The notes under the pieces are model-generated. The model was not told the DNA's origin, ran no database searches, and saw only the letters and a list, made by a program, of their open reading frames with translations. 64,000 nucleotides of DNA from the NCBI RefSeq assembly GCF_029867415.1, contig NC_081184.1:109045360-109109359 (forward strand). Reading direction: 5' to 3'. The number at the start of each line of letters is the position of its first letter. The first letter of the stretch is position 1. The position numbers and the translations under genes were made by a program. This stretch comes from Vicia villosa (lineage: Eukaryota > Streptophyta > Magnoliopsida > Fabales > Fabaceae). Below, one piece after another: positions 36,648 through 48,854 of this stretch.

Positions 36648-39329
36648 TCAAAATTTACAAAAGTATTAATCTAGGATACACAAGTGTACAAAATTATAAG
36701 AAAATTTACACACGGTGGACTACTACAAAATAATAAAATAACAAATATCCATCCATTTAAGTCCTTTAGCGCACTTGAAATACCAACATGCATCCACCAG
36801 AAGATGAGTTGTAGTTTCTGAAGACAACACCAAAATTACATTTGCTGAGAATAAACAATAACACTAATTAACATCAGCAGACAACACCAAAATTACATTT
36901 GCTGAGAATAAACAATAACACTAATTAACATCAACAGACAACACCAAAGCCAAGAAACTAGCTCGAATTAGAAATATAGACAATTCCATATAACTTACCA
37001 GATAAAGCTTAATCGTTATATAATCTAAAGAAACATTTTGCCCAACAGAGTCGCAAATCATACAAATCATCTTGTGTTAATTTTGTAGGATCTTCAAATA
37101 CCTACAATACGTAAATAACAATATAGAGTTATTCTTTGAAAATTCATATAAGTTGTAAAACGCAAAGTAAATAACAAATTAAAGGTATTTTATTACCTGC
37201 ATCTAAGATTCGGTTATATTGGCAGAGACAATATCCAACATATTTTTTATCCCATAATACCCGCAATCATTAGGATTATGTTGTTTCCTTGTCTACAAAT
37301 GAACGACATAATCTAAATGAATATTTTTATGCAAAACTCAGCATACCACAGGGGAACAAACATTCTTCAAATATGAAAAACAAAATTAGTTTTTCTTCTA
37401 TTTCAATTAAGTTAGAATAATCAGTCAAAGAACTTAATGTGATTGAACTCATTCTAGAATAATTTTTTATATATCCTATAGAATAAGATTCACTATATAA
37501 CTTTTTTTATGATAATTTTGCATGTGGTCTAAATGTTGCATTCTATATCATATTAAGCTAAACTTAATGATCTAAATGTTATTCAGCCAAGAAATACTAA
37601 AAGAAATTTAAATAACAAGGCCCTGTTTAAATTTAGACTTTACACTATTTGTTCCACTCAAACTTTACACTATTTGTTCCACTCAAACTTAAATAAACAT
37701 ACAATAAATAGTTAACAAACAAACTTAGACTTTACACTATTTGATCATACGAGATTTAGATCTTACAAAACTTAACTAGATGTAACCTATTTTCACCCTA
37801 ACGGATTATCAACCTATCTTACTTGTAGTACTCATTAAAAATATCACTAATACAAATAACTAATCAAAGAGAGGGACAAGAAATCAGAATATTACTAATA
37901 CTTGGTGCATACTTTTTCAACTCTTCTAACTAATGCTTTACGTGTCTCATTTATTAAGGAATAATTTTTTTAAGTTATGAATTTCTTTCTCATGTATAAT
38001 TAATGGACAATGTTACTTTATATTATATTTATCTATGCTAGTTTTCACTACACTAATCAGTAAGTCAATAACAAACTAAGTTACCACCTAACCCAACTCT
38101 ATTTTTTTCTCTTAATTCAATTAACAAACTAAACCAACAACTATATACTAACACTAGTCAGAGACCCGTGCTGTCGTCCGGGTGCATTATTTGTAGTGTA
38201 GTATTTTATGAACGATACGAAAAATATGAAATATAGAAGTTTGATCAAATTGCATATATAAAAAGGAAATTAACGATCTAAAAAAAATTTTACTAACAAC
38301 ATATTAGTAGTATGAAAATTAGGTTCTAAGTTAAAAATAATTATTCACAAAAAAGATTTAAGATAGATCACACAATATCAAAATAGGGTCAAATATTAAA
38401 TTAAATAATTGACAGCCCAACAACAATTAATTAAAAGAAATGGATATGGGTCACTATAGGTTAAAGAGTAAATAAAATTGAGAAAAATCATTAAAAATAT
38501 AGTTACATGTGAACATTCCAGAAAGACATGAGATAATGATTAATTAAAATAATATTTAAAAATAAAAATTTTGTCTCTTAAATTAAGATAATGATTAACT
38601 AAATTAAAATAAATATTGTGTTGATAGTGACCCGTGAAATAAATAAAGTATTAATTTTATTAAAATTTATTTTGATAAACATATGAAAAATGAATGCACA
38701 TTATGTATATGAATACAATATTGATGTTGTGTCAACTAAATATTTTTATTTTAAATATAAATACAAAATTTAAAATGATTTAATTAATTGTAAAATGAAC
38801 AATACTCATATAGATTTAATTATATTAAATAATCATTAAAAAATAAAAACATTGAGATGGGATAAAAATAATATTTAAAAATAAAGATTTTGCCTTTTAA
38901 ATTAAGAAAATAATTAATTAAGTTAAAATAAATATATTAATTAAATTAAAATAAATATTGTGTTGATATACATCTCTGATGCAAATTGCAATAATTGATG
39001 ACCTTTATGCATTGATTGAATTAGCACAAGAATGCACCTGAATTTTCTCACTAATATGGCAACAGTAAGAATGTAAATTAAAAATATAAAGGACATACAA
39101 TGCAATTTGAGAAAGGAAGATCAGTCCAAAGAGTAAAGGTTTTCATTCAAGAAAGCAAGCATCAAACTCCAACTAAACAATAATATAATTAGTTGTTTCA
39201 TGTGAATTCAATTTTATTATTAGTAAAGTTGCTAGAATGAAACATGTGTATTGTTTTGGCAGTTACAGAACATCAAGTGTATTGATGCATCATTTTAAAG
39301 TTGCACTTAAATACTGACAAGTGATGCAG

Positions 39330-39584
39330 TCAGAGGATTTTTCTACACAGGACGTGACAGCAACTAAAGGAAATGAGTTTGAGGATTACTTTTTGAAGCG
39401 TGAGCTGCTAATGGGAATATATGAGAAGGGATTTGAAAGAACACCCCCTATCCAAGAAGAAAGCATTCCAATTGCCCTGACTGATATTGACATTCTTGCT
39501 AGGGCTAAAATGGGACAGGCAAAACTGCTGCATTTTGCGTTCCTGCATTGGAAAAAATTGATCAAGATAATAATGTTATTCAAG
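39330..39584 (+). pseudogene. Captured exon of a DEAD-box RNA helicase (RH6/8/12, DHH1-like)
   Basis: After a splice-acceptor-like TGATGCAG the frame reads [20 protein letters not shown], then [20 protein letters not shown], the Q-motif region of the DDX6/DHH1 subfamily, which acts in mRNA decay and translational control. One base is missing near 39507, so motif I (GTGKT) falls into another frame (GGGACAGGCAAAACTGCT is still visible). The exon ends at a GT donor after 39584. The remaining helicase motifs are absent. It sits within the Helitron in antisense to the LOG fragment. It is a captured fragment and cannot make a helicase. Confidence 0.85.
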
Positions 39585-40024
39585 GTAGACTTCCTCTTCT
39601 TTGTTTAATTTATCAACATGATTTACCACACAACATCACCAACCCCGTTAACCTGTCATGGAAAGTAGCAATCAAGTATAGATACAAAATCGTTAGACTA
39701 CTTACTACTTAACATTGAATTCATTTTTATAAGTAAGAATTAACATGTTAATGTAAGTAGCAATCAAGTGTAGATACTAAATTGTTAAACTTAGATAATG
39801 TAGAAAAATCAATTTGCAAAAAACAAAGATGTAAAAATGGACATAGAACTAATGCTCCAGCCTAATCTATTGAACACCCTGATTGGAACATCATCCACAT
39901 AAAAACTGCAAGCAAATCAAGCATAGATTGATCAATATTGGAACATCGCCCTGGTCTTGAACACCCAGTTTATTGTTTTTTCTTATATTAGTAAAGCAAT
40001 TAACAATAAGGTAAAAAAGGCTAA

Positions 40025-40515
40025 TCATAGATAGACCTCCATCTCCATCCTAAGTTCTTTGGCAGATGAAGCTGAGACAACTATATTTCGAGCACCAGGC
40101 TTAATGAAGCCTTCTTCAACATCATTGTCAAATAGTGCAAGCAAAAAGTTATAGTAACCATCAACATTCAATAGGCCAACCTGTGCAGGATACTATATCG
40201 GTTAATAATATGATTATAATAGTATACACCAACGATTTTATCTAACAAGTAACAACATAATGTTACTCGTTTTTTTATGAATTCCAAGTTATGCCCAAGT
40301 TTTAGAATAACCCTGTAAATCCATAGTGACATCAATCAATAAGAATACAAATCTTACAAAGTGATATTAATCAATTACAACATAAAGCTTACACATTTGA
40401 ATGAAGATAAAACACGTTTCTTCATTTATCCATACCCTAGAACATTGTAGCCACCATTATACATTTTCGGAAATATAAACCCCATCAGTCCAACACTTCC
40501 TCCACCATACACCAA
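40025..40515 (-). pseudogene. Captured exons of a LOG cytokinin-activating enzyme
   Basis: Two exon pieces lie on the minus strand. The first (from 40515) reads LVYGGGSVGLMG, the nucleotide-binding stretch of LONELY GUY proteins, then YNGGYNVLG before a stop. The second (40180 to 40025, after an acceptor TGCACAG) reads [20 protein letters not shown], then [17 protein letters not shown], and stops after 51 codons. LOG enzymes release active cytokinins from their riboside monophosphates. The exon carrying the catalytic PGGxGTxxE motif is missing, as is the N-terminus, so the product would be inactive. The pieces lie in the sense direction of the Helitron. Confidence 0.82.
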
Positions 40516-40659
40516 GCATGAAAATTGTGCGGATCTAAGGCTTAAGAAGGCGCAAATCTAATGTTTCTTGTGTATATCTGCAATCAGATTTATCGAAATC
40601 AAAACAAAAACAAAACAAAAAACCAGTAAGCAAAATTGAAGAGAGACTCAGCAACATAC

Positions 40660-40743
40660 ATGTGGGTGATTTGCAAAGAACTGAGATTGAAGAGAACGAA
40701 GCTTTTCGGCTTTGGTGGCTAAAACGGATTCATCTTCTGTGCT
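40660..40743 (-). pseudogene. Captured 5' exon of an unidentified gene
   Basis: A frame open for 28 codons (ESVLATKAEKLRSLQSQFF, then ANHPH) ends exactly at a consensus donor GTATGT (minus strand). Upstream on the same strand the CTAGGTTTT and AAACCCTAAAA words look like a plant leader sequence. It resembles the first coding exon of a host gene picked up by the Helitron. I cannot name the gene. Because it precedes the LOG exons in the same direction, it could be spliced to them in a chimeric transcript. Confidence 0.4.
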
Positions 40744-41760
40744 TCAACGGTTTGCGACGACGGAGAGGCGTGTTCTAGGTTTTTTTAGTCACTTTTAGGG
40801 TTTGAGGAGAGAGAAGAGAGAAGAGGGAGTGTTAATAAATCGTGAAATGAAATTGATGTTTCTGGACAAAAGCATTCTTACGTTGGAAGAAAAAATAATA
40901 AATTAATTTGGTCCAATCAAATTATAACAAATGTCTATGAAATAGCTAGTTTGTAAGGGTTAATTTGTTAAACCTTGTTGTCCATTTTGTAGTGTAAAAC
41001 TTTTTGAAGGAAAGGGTTTTTTTGGGTAGTTTGGGCAATTGATTAGTAAAGGCTTGATAGTAGAATAGTAGATAGTAGATAGTAGATAGTAGATTGCAAG
41101 AACAATGTTGCCTATGAACAATCCTCAACACACAATAACATAACCATTATTACAAAATGCTAATTGATCCGAACCACAAACATGAAGACAAACATTAGAA
41201 AATTTAAGGTTAAAGAAAATCAGAACCACAAACATGAACACCATGAGCAAGATACAACACAAGTTAATTCCTTCCCATCTAATAGAATACCTTCTCAAAC
41301 ATAAACTAACACCTTTTTAATTGCGACACTTAGATGTTAACTAGTTTGGCTTAAACAATCAAGAAGAAATGTATCACTTTGATATAATAATAAACTATGG
41401 ATTCAATTTATATATACAGTAAGTTGATGTAAAGAGTTTTTATAATATCCATCGATTATAACCTAAAGCAATATAAATATTTGACCTATAAAATTCAATT
41501 TGTAAATAGTGAAGAAGAAACAAAACACACACGAAAAGAGAGATAGAGCTATCAAACTGAATTTCAACCACACTAAACTTTGGTCATGCTTCCCAATGAA
41601 GCAGATGAAGCAACAAATCTGTTACATATAACAATGAAATAAAAAAATGTACGGCTTTTAACAAACAGTAACTTGGCATAAATTCACCAAACCAAATTCA
41701 GAAAGTAGAAGAGAAAAACCTGTAGACGAGATAGGTAGATGTCGTCGTCGGCCGTTATAG

Positions 41761-41982
41761 GTGGACGCGGTTCGCAGCGGCCAGAGGAGAAGAACAACGG
41801 AAGGCGTGATGGTTGTCGGCGCGCAGAGGAGAAAAATGGAGGAAGGCGTGATGGTTGTCGGTGAGCGGAGGAGAAGAACGGGGGAGAAGTTTGGGGGGCG
41901 GCGCTCGAAGATGCAGAAGAAATTAAAAGATGTGTTGCAGTGCAGTAAAGAAGGATTAGGGCTTTGGGAAGAATTTATTTGA
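41761..41982 (+). other. GC-rich 42-bp repeat stretch with a 73-codon frame (copy 1)
   Basis: This stretch is strikingly GC-rich compared with its surroundings. It contains nearly three units of about 42-45 bp (GGAAGGCGTGATGGTTGTCGG is repeated), giving a repeated Arg-rich peptide with EGVMVVG. It lies just inside the right subterminal repeats of the CACTA element, where the first exon of such elements often sits. I see no domain. The same frame is present at 48633-48854. Confidence 0.35.
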
Positions 41983-42448
41983 CATTTCCCATCGGTTTAA
42001 TAATGGACTGATGTAAAGGCCCAATGTGCCATATCTCCCATCGGTTAATATCAAGGTTCGATGTAAAGGCCACACCGTGTTATACATTTTTCCCATCGGT
42101 TAATATATAAAACCGATGTAAAATCCCTTATAAAAAAATTTTGTTTTATTTACAATTCTGCCACCGCGTATTTTTTTTTCATTTTATTTATTTCTCCCAT
42201 CGGTTAATATATATATATATAACCGATGTAAAATCCCTTATAAAAAAATTCGTTTTATTTACAATTGTTCCACCGCCTATTTTTTCATATATTTTTTATA
42301 TCATTGAAAATAAATACCTGATGTAAATTTATTCTACACATATTTTTCACATCATATATTTTAATACCTGATGTAAAATCATTTAAGCAAATGTCATATT
42401 TTTAATAGTGCGGTTTCGGTCGGTTCGGTTCATTGATCCATTCATTAA

Positions 42449-42581
42449 TGTTAGAATATTTTATATTAATTTGGAGATCATATAAGTTAATATAAAAAGA
42501 TATTATAAGATATTTATAATATTCTAAAAGATATTATAAGATATATTTATAATAGTCTAAAAGATATTATAAGATATTATA

Positions 42582-42643
<62 letters not shown>

Positions 42644-43175
42644 TGAGAGATATTATAAGATTATGATAATATATTTTATTCTAACAATTAAGGAGATATT
42701 TTTGGAATTTAGTATGGATTTGTTGGATTTTGCCTATTAAAAATATGTATCTCTTCTATTATTATAGTGTGACAATCTTAGAGGTTACAGCAACAAGGGA
42801 GAATAAGGGTTTAGGGAATTCCAAGGAAAAACTTAGAAAGGCAAAGTTTTTTGGAAAACCTTTGGAGTTATCTAAGGGAATTGGGAAATACTTCTAAACA
42901 CCTTGGATTTGAGTGATTCTTATATTGAGAGTTTGAGAGGTTGGGAAACATTTGGGTAGAAAATAGGGTTTGTTCTTTGGGAACTGTGAACACTATTTTC
43001 TTGTAACTCATTTGTAATCTCTTGTAACAACTTTCTGAGTATAATGAATTGGAGAGCTTCTCTCCCCCCAGAGTAGATCGTTTGATCGAACTGGGTAAAC
43101 AAACCTTCATCTTTTTCTCGCCTTATTCTGTTATATTATCTGTGTACGAATTATTATTGCTGTAGACCATTTATG
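42449..43175 (+). mobile_element. Probable Ty1-copia solo LTR (copy 1)
   Basis: It starts TGTTAGAATATTTTATATTA, a usual start for copia LTRs, 38 bp after the CACTA right end. A TA run is at about 42586-42638. Its 3' part has TTGTAACTCATTTGTAATC and a GAGCTTCTCTCC leader-like region. The right end could not be fixed, and no target duplication was confirmed. The two short minus-strand frames inside it are not genes. Confidence 0.5.
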
Positions 43176-43189
43176 TTGGTTGTTACGTT

Positions 43190-43550
43190 TTTTTTTGCCT
43201 CACAGATTGATATTGAATTTTGTCGTAATTAACAATAAGATTCATAACATGTGTCTTACCCGTCGGTTAAATGTTAAAACTGAGATGAAAGGTTTTATAT
43301 TCGTCGGTGAAAGGTTTTATATTTGTTGGTGCAATGTCAAAACAGATGGAAAATGTGTTTTCATTATTTAAAAATTCCAAAAAGGATCTCCATGGAGATC
43401 GAAGCCATAACCTTTACACATTACCCGTCGGTTGAGTTAAAATTGAGAGGTAAAGTGACGCACTTTATATGACGCCCTTCGTTATCTCGCCTATAAAAAG
43501 GAGGTAAAACCTCTATTTCAACCTAGATAAAAGGCATTTTCATTGTAGTG
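43190..43550. mobile_element. Truncated CACTA-like right end with CCGTCGGTT repeats (copy 1)
   Basis: ACCCGTCGGTTAAATG, TTCGTCGGTG and ACCCGTCGGTTGAG recur, and the stretch ends TTTTCATTGTAGTG, whose reverse complement CACTACAATGAAAA looks like a CACTA terminus. No left end was found. This differs from the element at 36052-42410 in its repeat motif. Confidence 0.45.
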
Positions 43551-46201
43551 TACATAGTTGATCTAAGAGGTCAAAAGGAGGAGAGGACTTTGTAGTTGCA
43601 TCCATAGCGGAAGAATTTTCATACTTCAATTATACTAGTAATCTTTCGAAATAGGAAATTGTATGCATGATATTCTAATTTACTTTTTTGAGTCAACAAT
43701 TGAATAATTTTAAGACTATCTAATTCTATGATGGTTCTTAAATGACAACGTTGGAGTAGAAGAGCGATACTATAATAAATGATTTAAAAAACCTTCGATA
43801 AATAGCACATCACTTTGATCTTCAATACAGGAGAAACCTATAAGCTAGTTACTTTTCTCATCCCAAATAAGCAACAAAACTAATCCTCTAAGACTTTGTT
43901 TACGAGTTTGCCCAACAGAGTCGCAAATCATACAAATCATCTTGTGTTAATTTTGTAGGATCTTCAAATACCTACAATACGTAAATAACAATATAGAGTT
44001 ATTCTTTGAAAATTCATATTAAGTTGTAAAACGCAAAGTAAATAACAAATTAAAGGTATTTTATTACTTGCATCTAAGATTCGGTTATATTGGCAGAGAC
44101 AATATCCAACATATTTTTTATCCCATAATACCCGCAATCATTAGGATTATGTTGTTTCCTTGTCTACAAATGAACGACATAATCTAAATGAATATTTTTA
44201 TGCAAAACTCAGCATACCACAGGGGAACAAACATTCTTCAAATATGAAAAACAAAATTAGTTTTTCTTCTATTTCAATTAAGTTAGAATAATCAGTCAAA
44301 GAACTTAATGTGATTGAACTCATTCTAGAATAATTTTTTATATATCCTATAGAATAAGATTCACTATATAACTTTTTTTATGATAATTTTGCATGTGGTC
44401 TAAATGTTGCATTCTATATCATATTAAGCTAAACTTAATGATCTAAATGTTATTCAGCCAAGAAATACTAAAAGAAATTTAAATAACAAGGCCCTGTTTA
44501 AATTTAGACTTTACACTATTTGTTCCACTCAAACTTTACACTATTTGTTCCACTCAAACTTAAATAAACATACAATAAATAGTTAACAAAACAAACTTAG
44601 ACTTTACACTATTTGATCATACGAGATTTAGATCTTACAAAACTTAACTAGATGTAACCTATTTTCACCCTAACGGATTATCAACCTATCTTACTTGTAG
44701 TACTCATTAAAAATATCACTAATACAAATAACTAATCAAAGAGAGGGACAAGAAATCAGAATATTACTAATACTTGGTGCATACTTTTTCAACTCTTCTA
44801 ACTAATGCTTTACGTGTCTCATTTATTAAGGAATAATTTTTTTAAGTTATGAATTTCTTTCTCATGTATAATTAATGGACAATGTTACTTTATATTATAT
44901 TTATCTATGCTAGTTTTCACTACACTAATCAGTAAGTCAATAACAAACTAAGTTACCACCTAACCCAACTCTATTTTTTTCTCTTAATTCAATTAACAAA
45001 CTAAACCAACAACTATATACTAACACTAGTCAGAGACCCGTGCTGTCGTCTGGGTGCATTATTTGTAGTGTAGTATTTTATGAACGATACGAAAAATATG
45101 AAATATAGAAGTTTGATCAAATTGCATATATAAAAAGGAAATTAACGATCTAAAAAAAATTTTACTAACAACATATTAGTAGTATGAAAATTAGGTTCTA
45201 AGTTAAAAATAATTATTCACAAAAAAGATTTAAGATAGATCACACAATATCAAAATAGGGTCAAATATTAAATTAAATAATTGACAGCCCAACAACAATT
45301 AATTAAAAGAAATGGATATGGGTCACTATAGGTTAAAGAGTAAATAAAATTGAGAAAAATCATTAAAAATATAGTTACATGTGAACATTCCAGAAAGACA
45401 TGAGATAATGATTAATTAAAATAATATTTAAAAATAAAAATTTTGTCTCTTAAATTAAGATAATGATTAACTAAATTAAAATAAATATTGTGTTGATAGT
45501 GACCCGTGAAATAAATAAAGTATTAATTTTATTAAAATTTATTTTGATAAACATATGAAAAATGAATGCACATTATGTATATGAATACAATATTGATGTT
45601 GTGTCAACTAAATATTTTTATTTTAAATATAAATACAAAATTTAAAATGATTTAATTAATTGTAAAATGAACAATACTCATATAGATTTAATTATATTAA
45701 ATAATCACTAAAAAATAAAAACATTGAGATGGGATAAAAATAATATTTAAAAATAAAGATTTTGCCTTTTAAATTAAGAAAATAATTAATTAAGTTAAAA
45801 TAAATATATTAATTAAATTAAAATAAATATTGTGTTGATATACATCTCTGATGCAAATTGCAATAATTGATGACCTTTATGCATTGATTGAATTAGCACA
45901 AGAATGCACCTGAATTTTCTCACTAATATGGCAACAGTAAGAATGTAAATTAAAAATATAAAGGACATACAATGCAATTTGAGAAAGGAAGATCAGTCCA
46001 AAGAGTAAAGGTTTTCATTCAAGAAAGCAAGCATCAAACTCCAACTAAACAATAATATAATTAGTTGTTTCATGTGAATTCAATTTTATTATTAGTAAAG
46101 TTGCTAGAATGAAACATGTGTATTGTTTTGGCAGTTACAGAACATCAAGTGTATTGATGCATCATTTTAAAGTTGCACTTAAATACTGACAAGTGATGCA
46201 G

Positions 46202-46456
46202 TCAGAGGATTTTTCTACACAGGACGTGACAGCAACTAAAGGAAATGAGTTTGAGGATTACTTTTTGAAGCGTGAGCTGCTAATGGGAATATATGAGAAG
46301 GGATTTGAAAGAACACCCCCTATCCAAGAAGAAAGCATTCCAATTGCCCTGACTGATATTGACATTCTTGCTAGGGCTAAAATGGGACAGGCAAAACTGC
46401 TGCATTTTGCGTTCCTGCATTGGAAAAAATTGATCAAGATAATAATGTTATTCAAG
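46202..46456 (+). pseudogene. DEAD-box helicase fragment, copy 2
   Basis: Same exon as at 39330-39584, with the same missing base before motif I, so the frameshift predates the duplication. No new difference in the translated part was seen. Confidence 0.85.
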
Positions 46457-46896
46457 GTAGACTTCCTCTTCTTTGTTTAATTTATCAACATGATTTACCA
46501 CACAACATCACCAACCCCGTTAACCTGTCATGGAAAGTAGCAATCAAGTATAGATACAAAATCGTTAGACTACTTACTACTTAACATTGAATTCATTTTT
46601 ATAAGTAAGAATTAACATGTTAATGTAAGTAGCAATCAAGTGTAGATACTAAATTGTTAAACTTAGATAATGTAGAAAAATCAATTTGCAAAAAACAAAG
46701 ATGTAAAAATGGACATAGAACTAATGCTCCAGCCTAATCTATTGAACACCCTGATTGGAACATCATCCACATAAAAACTGCAAGCAAATCAAGCATAGAT
46801 TGATCAATATTGGAACATCGCCCTGGTCTTGAACACCCAGTTTATTGTTTTTTCTTATATTAGTAAAGCAATTAACAATAAGGTAAAAAAGGCTAA

Positions 46897-47387
46897 TCAT
46901 AGATAGACCTCCATCTCCATCCTAAGTTCTTTGGCAGATGAAGCTGAGACAACTATATTTCGAGCACCAGGCTTAATGAAGCCTTCTTCAACATCATTGT
47001 CAAATAGTGCAAGCAAAAAGTTATAGTAACCATCAACATTCAATAGGCCAACCTGTGCAGGATAATATATCGGTTAATAATATGATTATAATAGTATACA
47101 CCAACAATTTTATCTAACAAGTAACAACATAATGTTACTCGTTTTTTTATGAATTCCAAGTTATGCCCAAGTTTTAGAATAACCCTGTAAATCCATAGTG
47201 ACATCAATCAATAAGAATACAAATCTTACAAAGTGATATTAATCAATAACAACATAAAGCTTACACATTTGAATGAAGATAAAACACGTTTCTTCATTTA
47301 TCCATACCCTAGAACATTGTAGCCACCATTATACATTTTCGGAAATATAAACCCCATCAGTCCAACACTTCCTCCACCATACACCAA
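46897..47387 (-). pseudogene. LOG fragment, copy 2
   Basis: Same two exon pieces as in copy 1 ([12 protein letters not shown]... at 47052-46897; YGGGSVGLMG at about 47387-47353). A single-base difference lies in the intron side near 47066. Not functional. Confidence 0.82.
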
Positions 47388-48632
47388 GCATGAAAATTGT
47401 GCGGATCTAAGGCTTAAGAAGGCGCAAATCTAATGTTTCTTGTGTATATCTGCAATCAGATTTATCGAAATCAAAACAAAAACAAAACAAAAAACCAGTA
47501 AGCAAAATTGAAGAGAGACTCAGCAACATACATGTGGGTGATTTGCAAAGAACTGAGATTGAAGAGAACGAAGCTTTTCGGCTTTGGTGGCTAAAACGGA
47601 TTCATCTTCTGTGCTTCAACGGTTTGCGACGACGGAGAGGCGTGTTCTAGGTTTTTTTAGTCACTTTTAGGGTTTGAGGAGAGAGAAGAGAGAAGAGGGA
47701 GTGTTAATAAATCGTGAAATGAAATTGATGTTTCTGGACAAAAGCATTCTTACGTTGGAAGAAAAAATAATAAATTAATTTGGTCCAATCAAATTATAAC
47801 AAATGTCTATGAAATAGCTAGTTTGTAAGGGTTAATTTGTTAAACCTTGTTGTCCATTTTGTAGTGTAAAACTTTTTGAAGGAAAGGGTTTTTTTGGGTA
47901 GTTTGGGCAATTGATTAGTAAAGGCTTGATAGTAGAATAGTAGATAGTAGATAGTAGATAGTAGATTGCAAGAACAATGTTGCCTATGAACAATCCTCAA
48001 CACACAATAACATAACCATTATTACAAAATGCTAATTGATCCGAACCACAAACATGAAGACAAACATTAGAAAATTTAAGGTTAAAGAAAATCAGAACCA
48101 CAAACATGAACACCATGAGCAAGATACAACACAAGTTAATTCCTTCCCATCTAATAGAATACCTTCTCAAACATAAACTAACACCTTTTTAATTGCGACA
48201 CTTAGATGTTAACTAGTTTGGCTTAAACAATCAAGAAGAAATGTATCACTTTGATATAATAATAAACTATGGATTCAATTTATATATACAGTAAGTTGAT
48301 GTAAAGAGTTTTTATAATATCCATCGATTATAACCTAAAGCAATATAAATATTTGACCTATAAAATTCAATTTGTAAACAGTGAAGAAGAAACAAAACAC
48401 ACACGAAAAGAGAGATAGAGCTATCAAACTGAATTTCAACCACACTAAACTTTGGTCATGCTTCCCAATGAAGCAGATGAAGCAACAAATCTGTTACATA
48501 TAACAATGAAATAAAAAAATGTACGGCTTTTAACAAACAGTAACTTGGCATAAATTCACCAAACCAAATTCAGAAAGTAGAAGAGAAAAACCTGTAGACG
48601 AGATAGGTAGATGTCGTCGTCGGCCGTTATAG

Positions 48633-48854
48633 GTGGACGCGGTTCGCAGCGGCCAGAGGAGAAGAACAACGGAAGGCGTGATGGTTGTCGGCGCGCAGAG
48701 GAGAAAAATGGAGGAAGGCGTGATGGTTGTCGGTGAGCGGAGGAGAAGAACGGGGGAGAAGTTTGGGGGGCGGCGCTCGAAGATGCAGAAGAAATTAAAA
48801 GATGTGTTGCAGTGCAGTAAAGAAGGATTAGGGCTTTGGGAAGAATTTATTTGA
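48633..48854 (+). other. GC-rich 42-bp repeat stretch (copy 2)
   Basis: Duplicate of 41761-41982, translated sequence unchanged. Confidence 0.35.

Larger units (their letters stand above)
38154..41093 (-). mobile_element. Gene-capturing non-autonomous Helitron (copy 1), 2940 bp
   Basis: Read on the minus strand, the 5' end is TCTACTATCTACTATCTACT, typical of plant Helitrons. The 3' end is a GC-rich short hairpin (ACCCGGACGACAGCACGGGT) followed by CTCTGACTAG. Flanking host bases are A and T (38153 and 41094), the AT target expected for Helitrons. No RepHel protein is encoded. It carries, in minus-strand order, an unidentified exon (40660-40743), LOG exons (40025-40515), and a DEAD-box helicase exon in the opposite orientation (39330-39584). 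It lies inside the CACTA transposon. Confidence 0.8.
36052..42410. mobile_element. Non-autonomous CACTA (En/Spm) transposon carrying a nested Helitron
   Basis: The left end CACTAGTGCAGAAAGT and right end TTTTTAATAGTG (reverse complement CACTATTAAAAA) are flanked by CGG at 36049-36051 and 42411-42413, the 3-bp target duplication of this superfamily. Subterminal repeats are obvious: TTTACATCGG and CCCGATGTAA at 36070-36355, and CCCATCGGTTAATAT with AACCGATGTAAA at 41985-42240. No transposase domain was found, so it would need help in trans. Left of the nested Helitron, a 60-bp unit is repeated at about 36829-36946 and a TA run fills 36575-36645. Confidence 0.82.
37041..43910. repeat. Tandem segmental duplication, copy 1 (6870 bp)
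   Basis: It begins CCCAACAGAGTCGCAAATCA and ends CTTTGTTTACGAGTTTG. It contains most of the CACTA element (without its left end), the Helitron, the right CACTA end, a copia-type LTR and a second CACTA-like end. The next base after 43910 restarts the same sequence. By eye the two copies differ at only about 15-20 single positions plus microsatellite length, so the event is recent. Confidence 0.95.
45026..47965 (-). mobile_element. Gene-capturing Helitron, copy 2
   Basis: Duplicate of the Helitron at 38154-41093 with the same ends and A/T flanks. It carries the same fragments: helicase exon 46202-46456, LOG 46897-47387, unidentified exon near 47532-47615. It came by segmental duplication, not by a second insertion. 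Confidence 0.8.

Noticed and set aside
39321..39608. A functional 95-aa helicase-like protein
   Set aside because: It is one exon with a frameshift before motif I and reads into an intron; the real helicase is about 500 residues long.
42868..43110. 80-codon and 60-codon minus-strand frames, repeated at 49757-49999
   Set aside because: They are antisense to a probable copia LTR, have no domain, and their second copy is explained by the segmental duplication.
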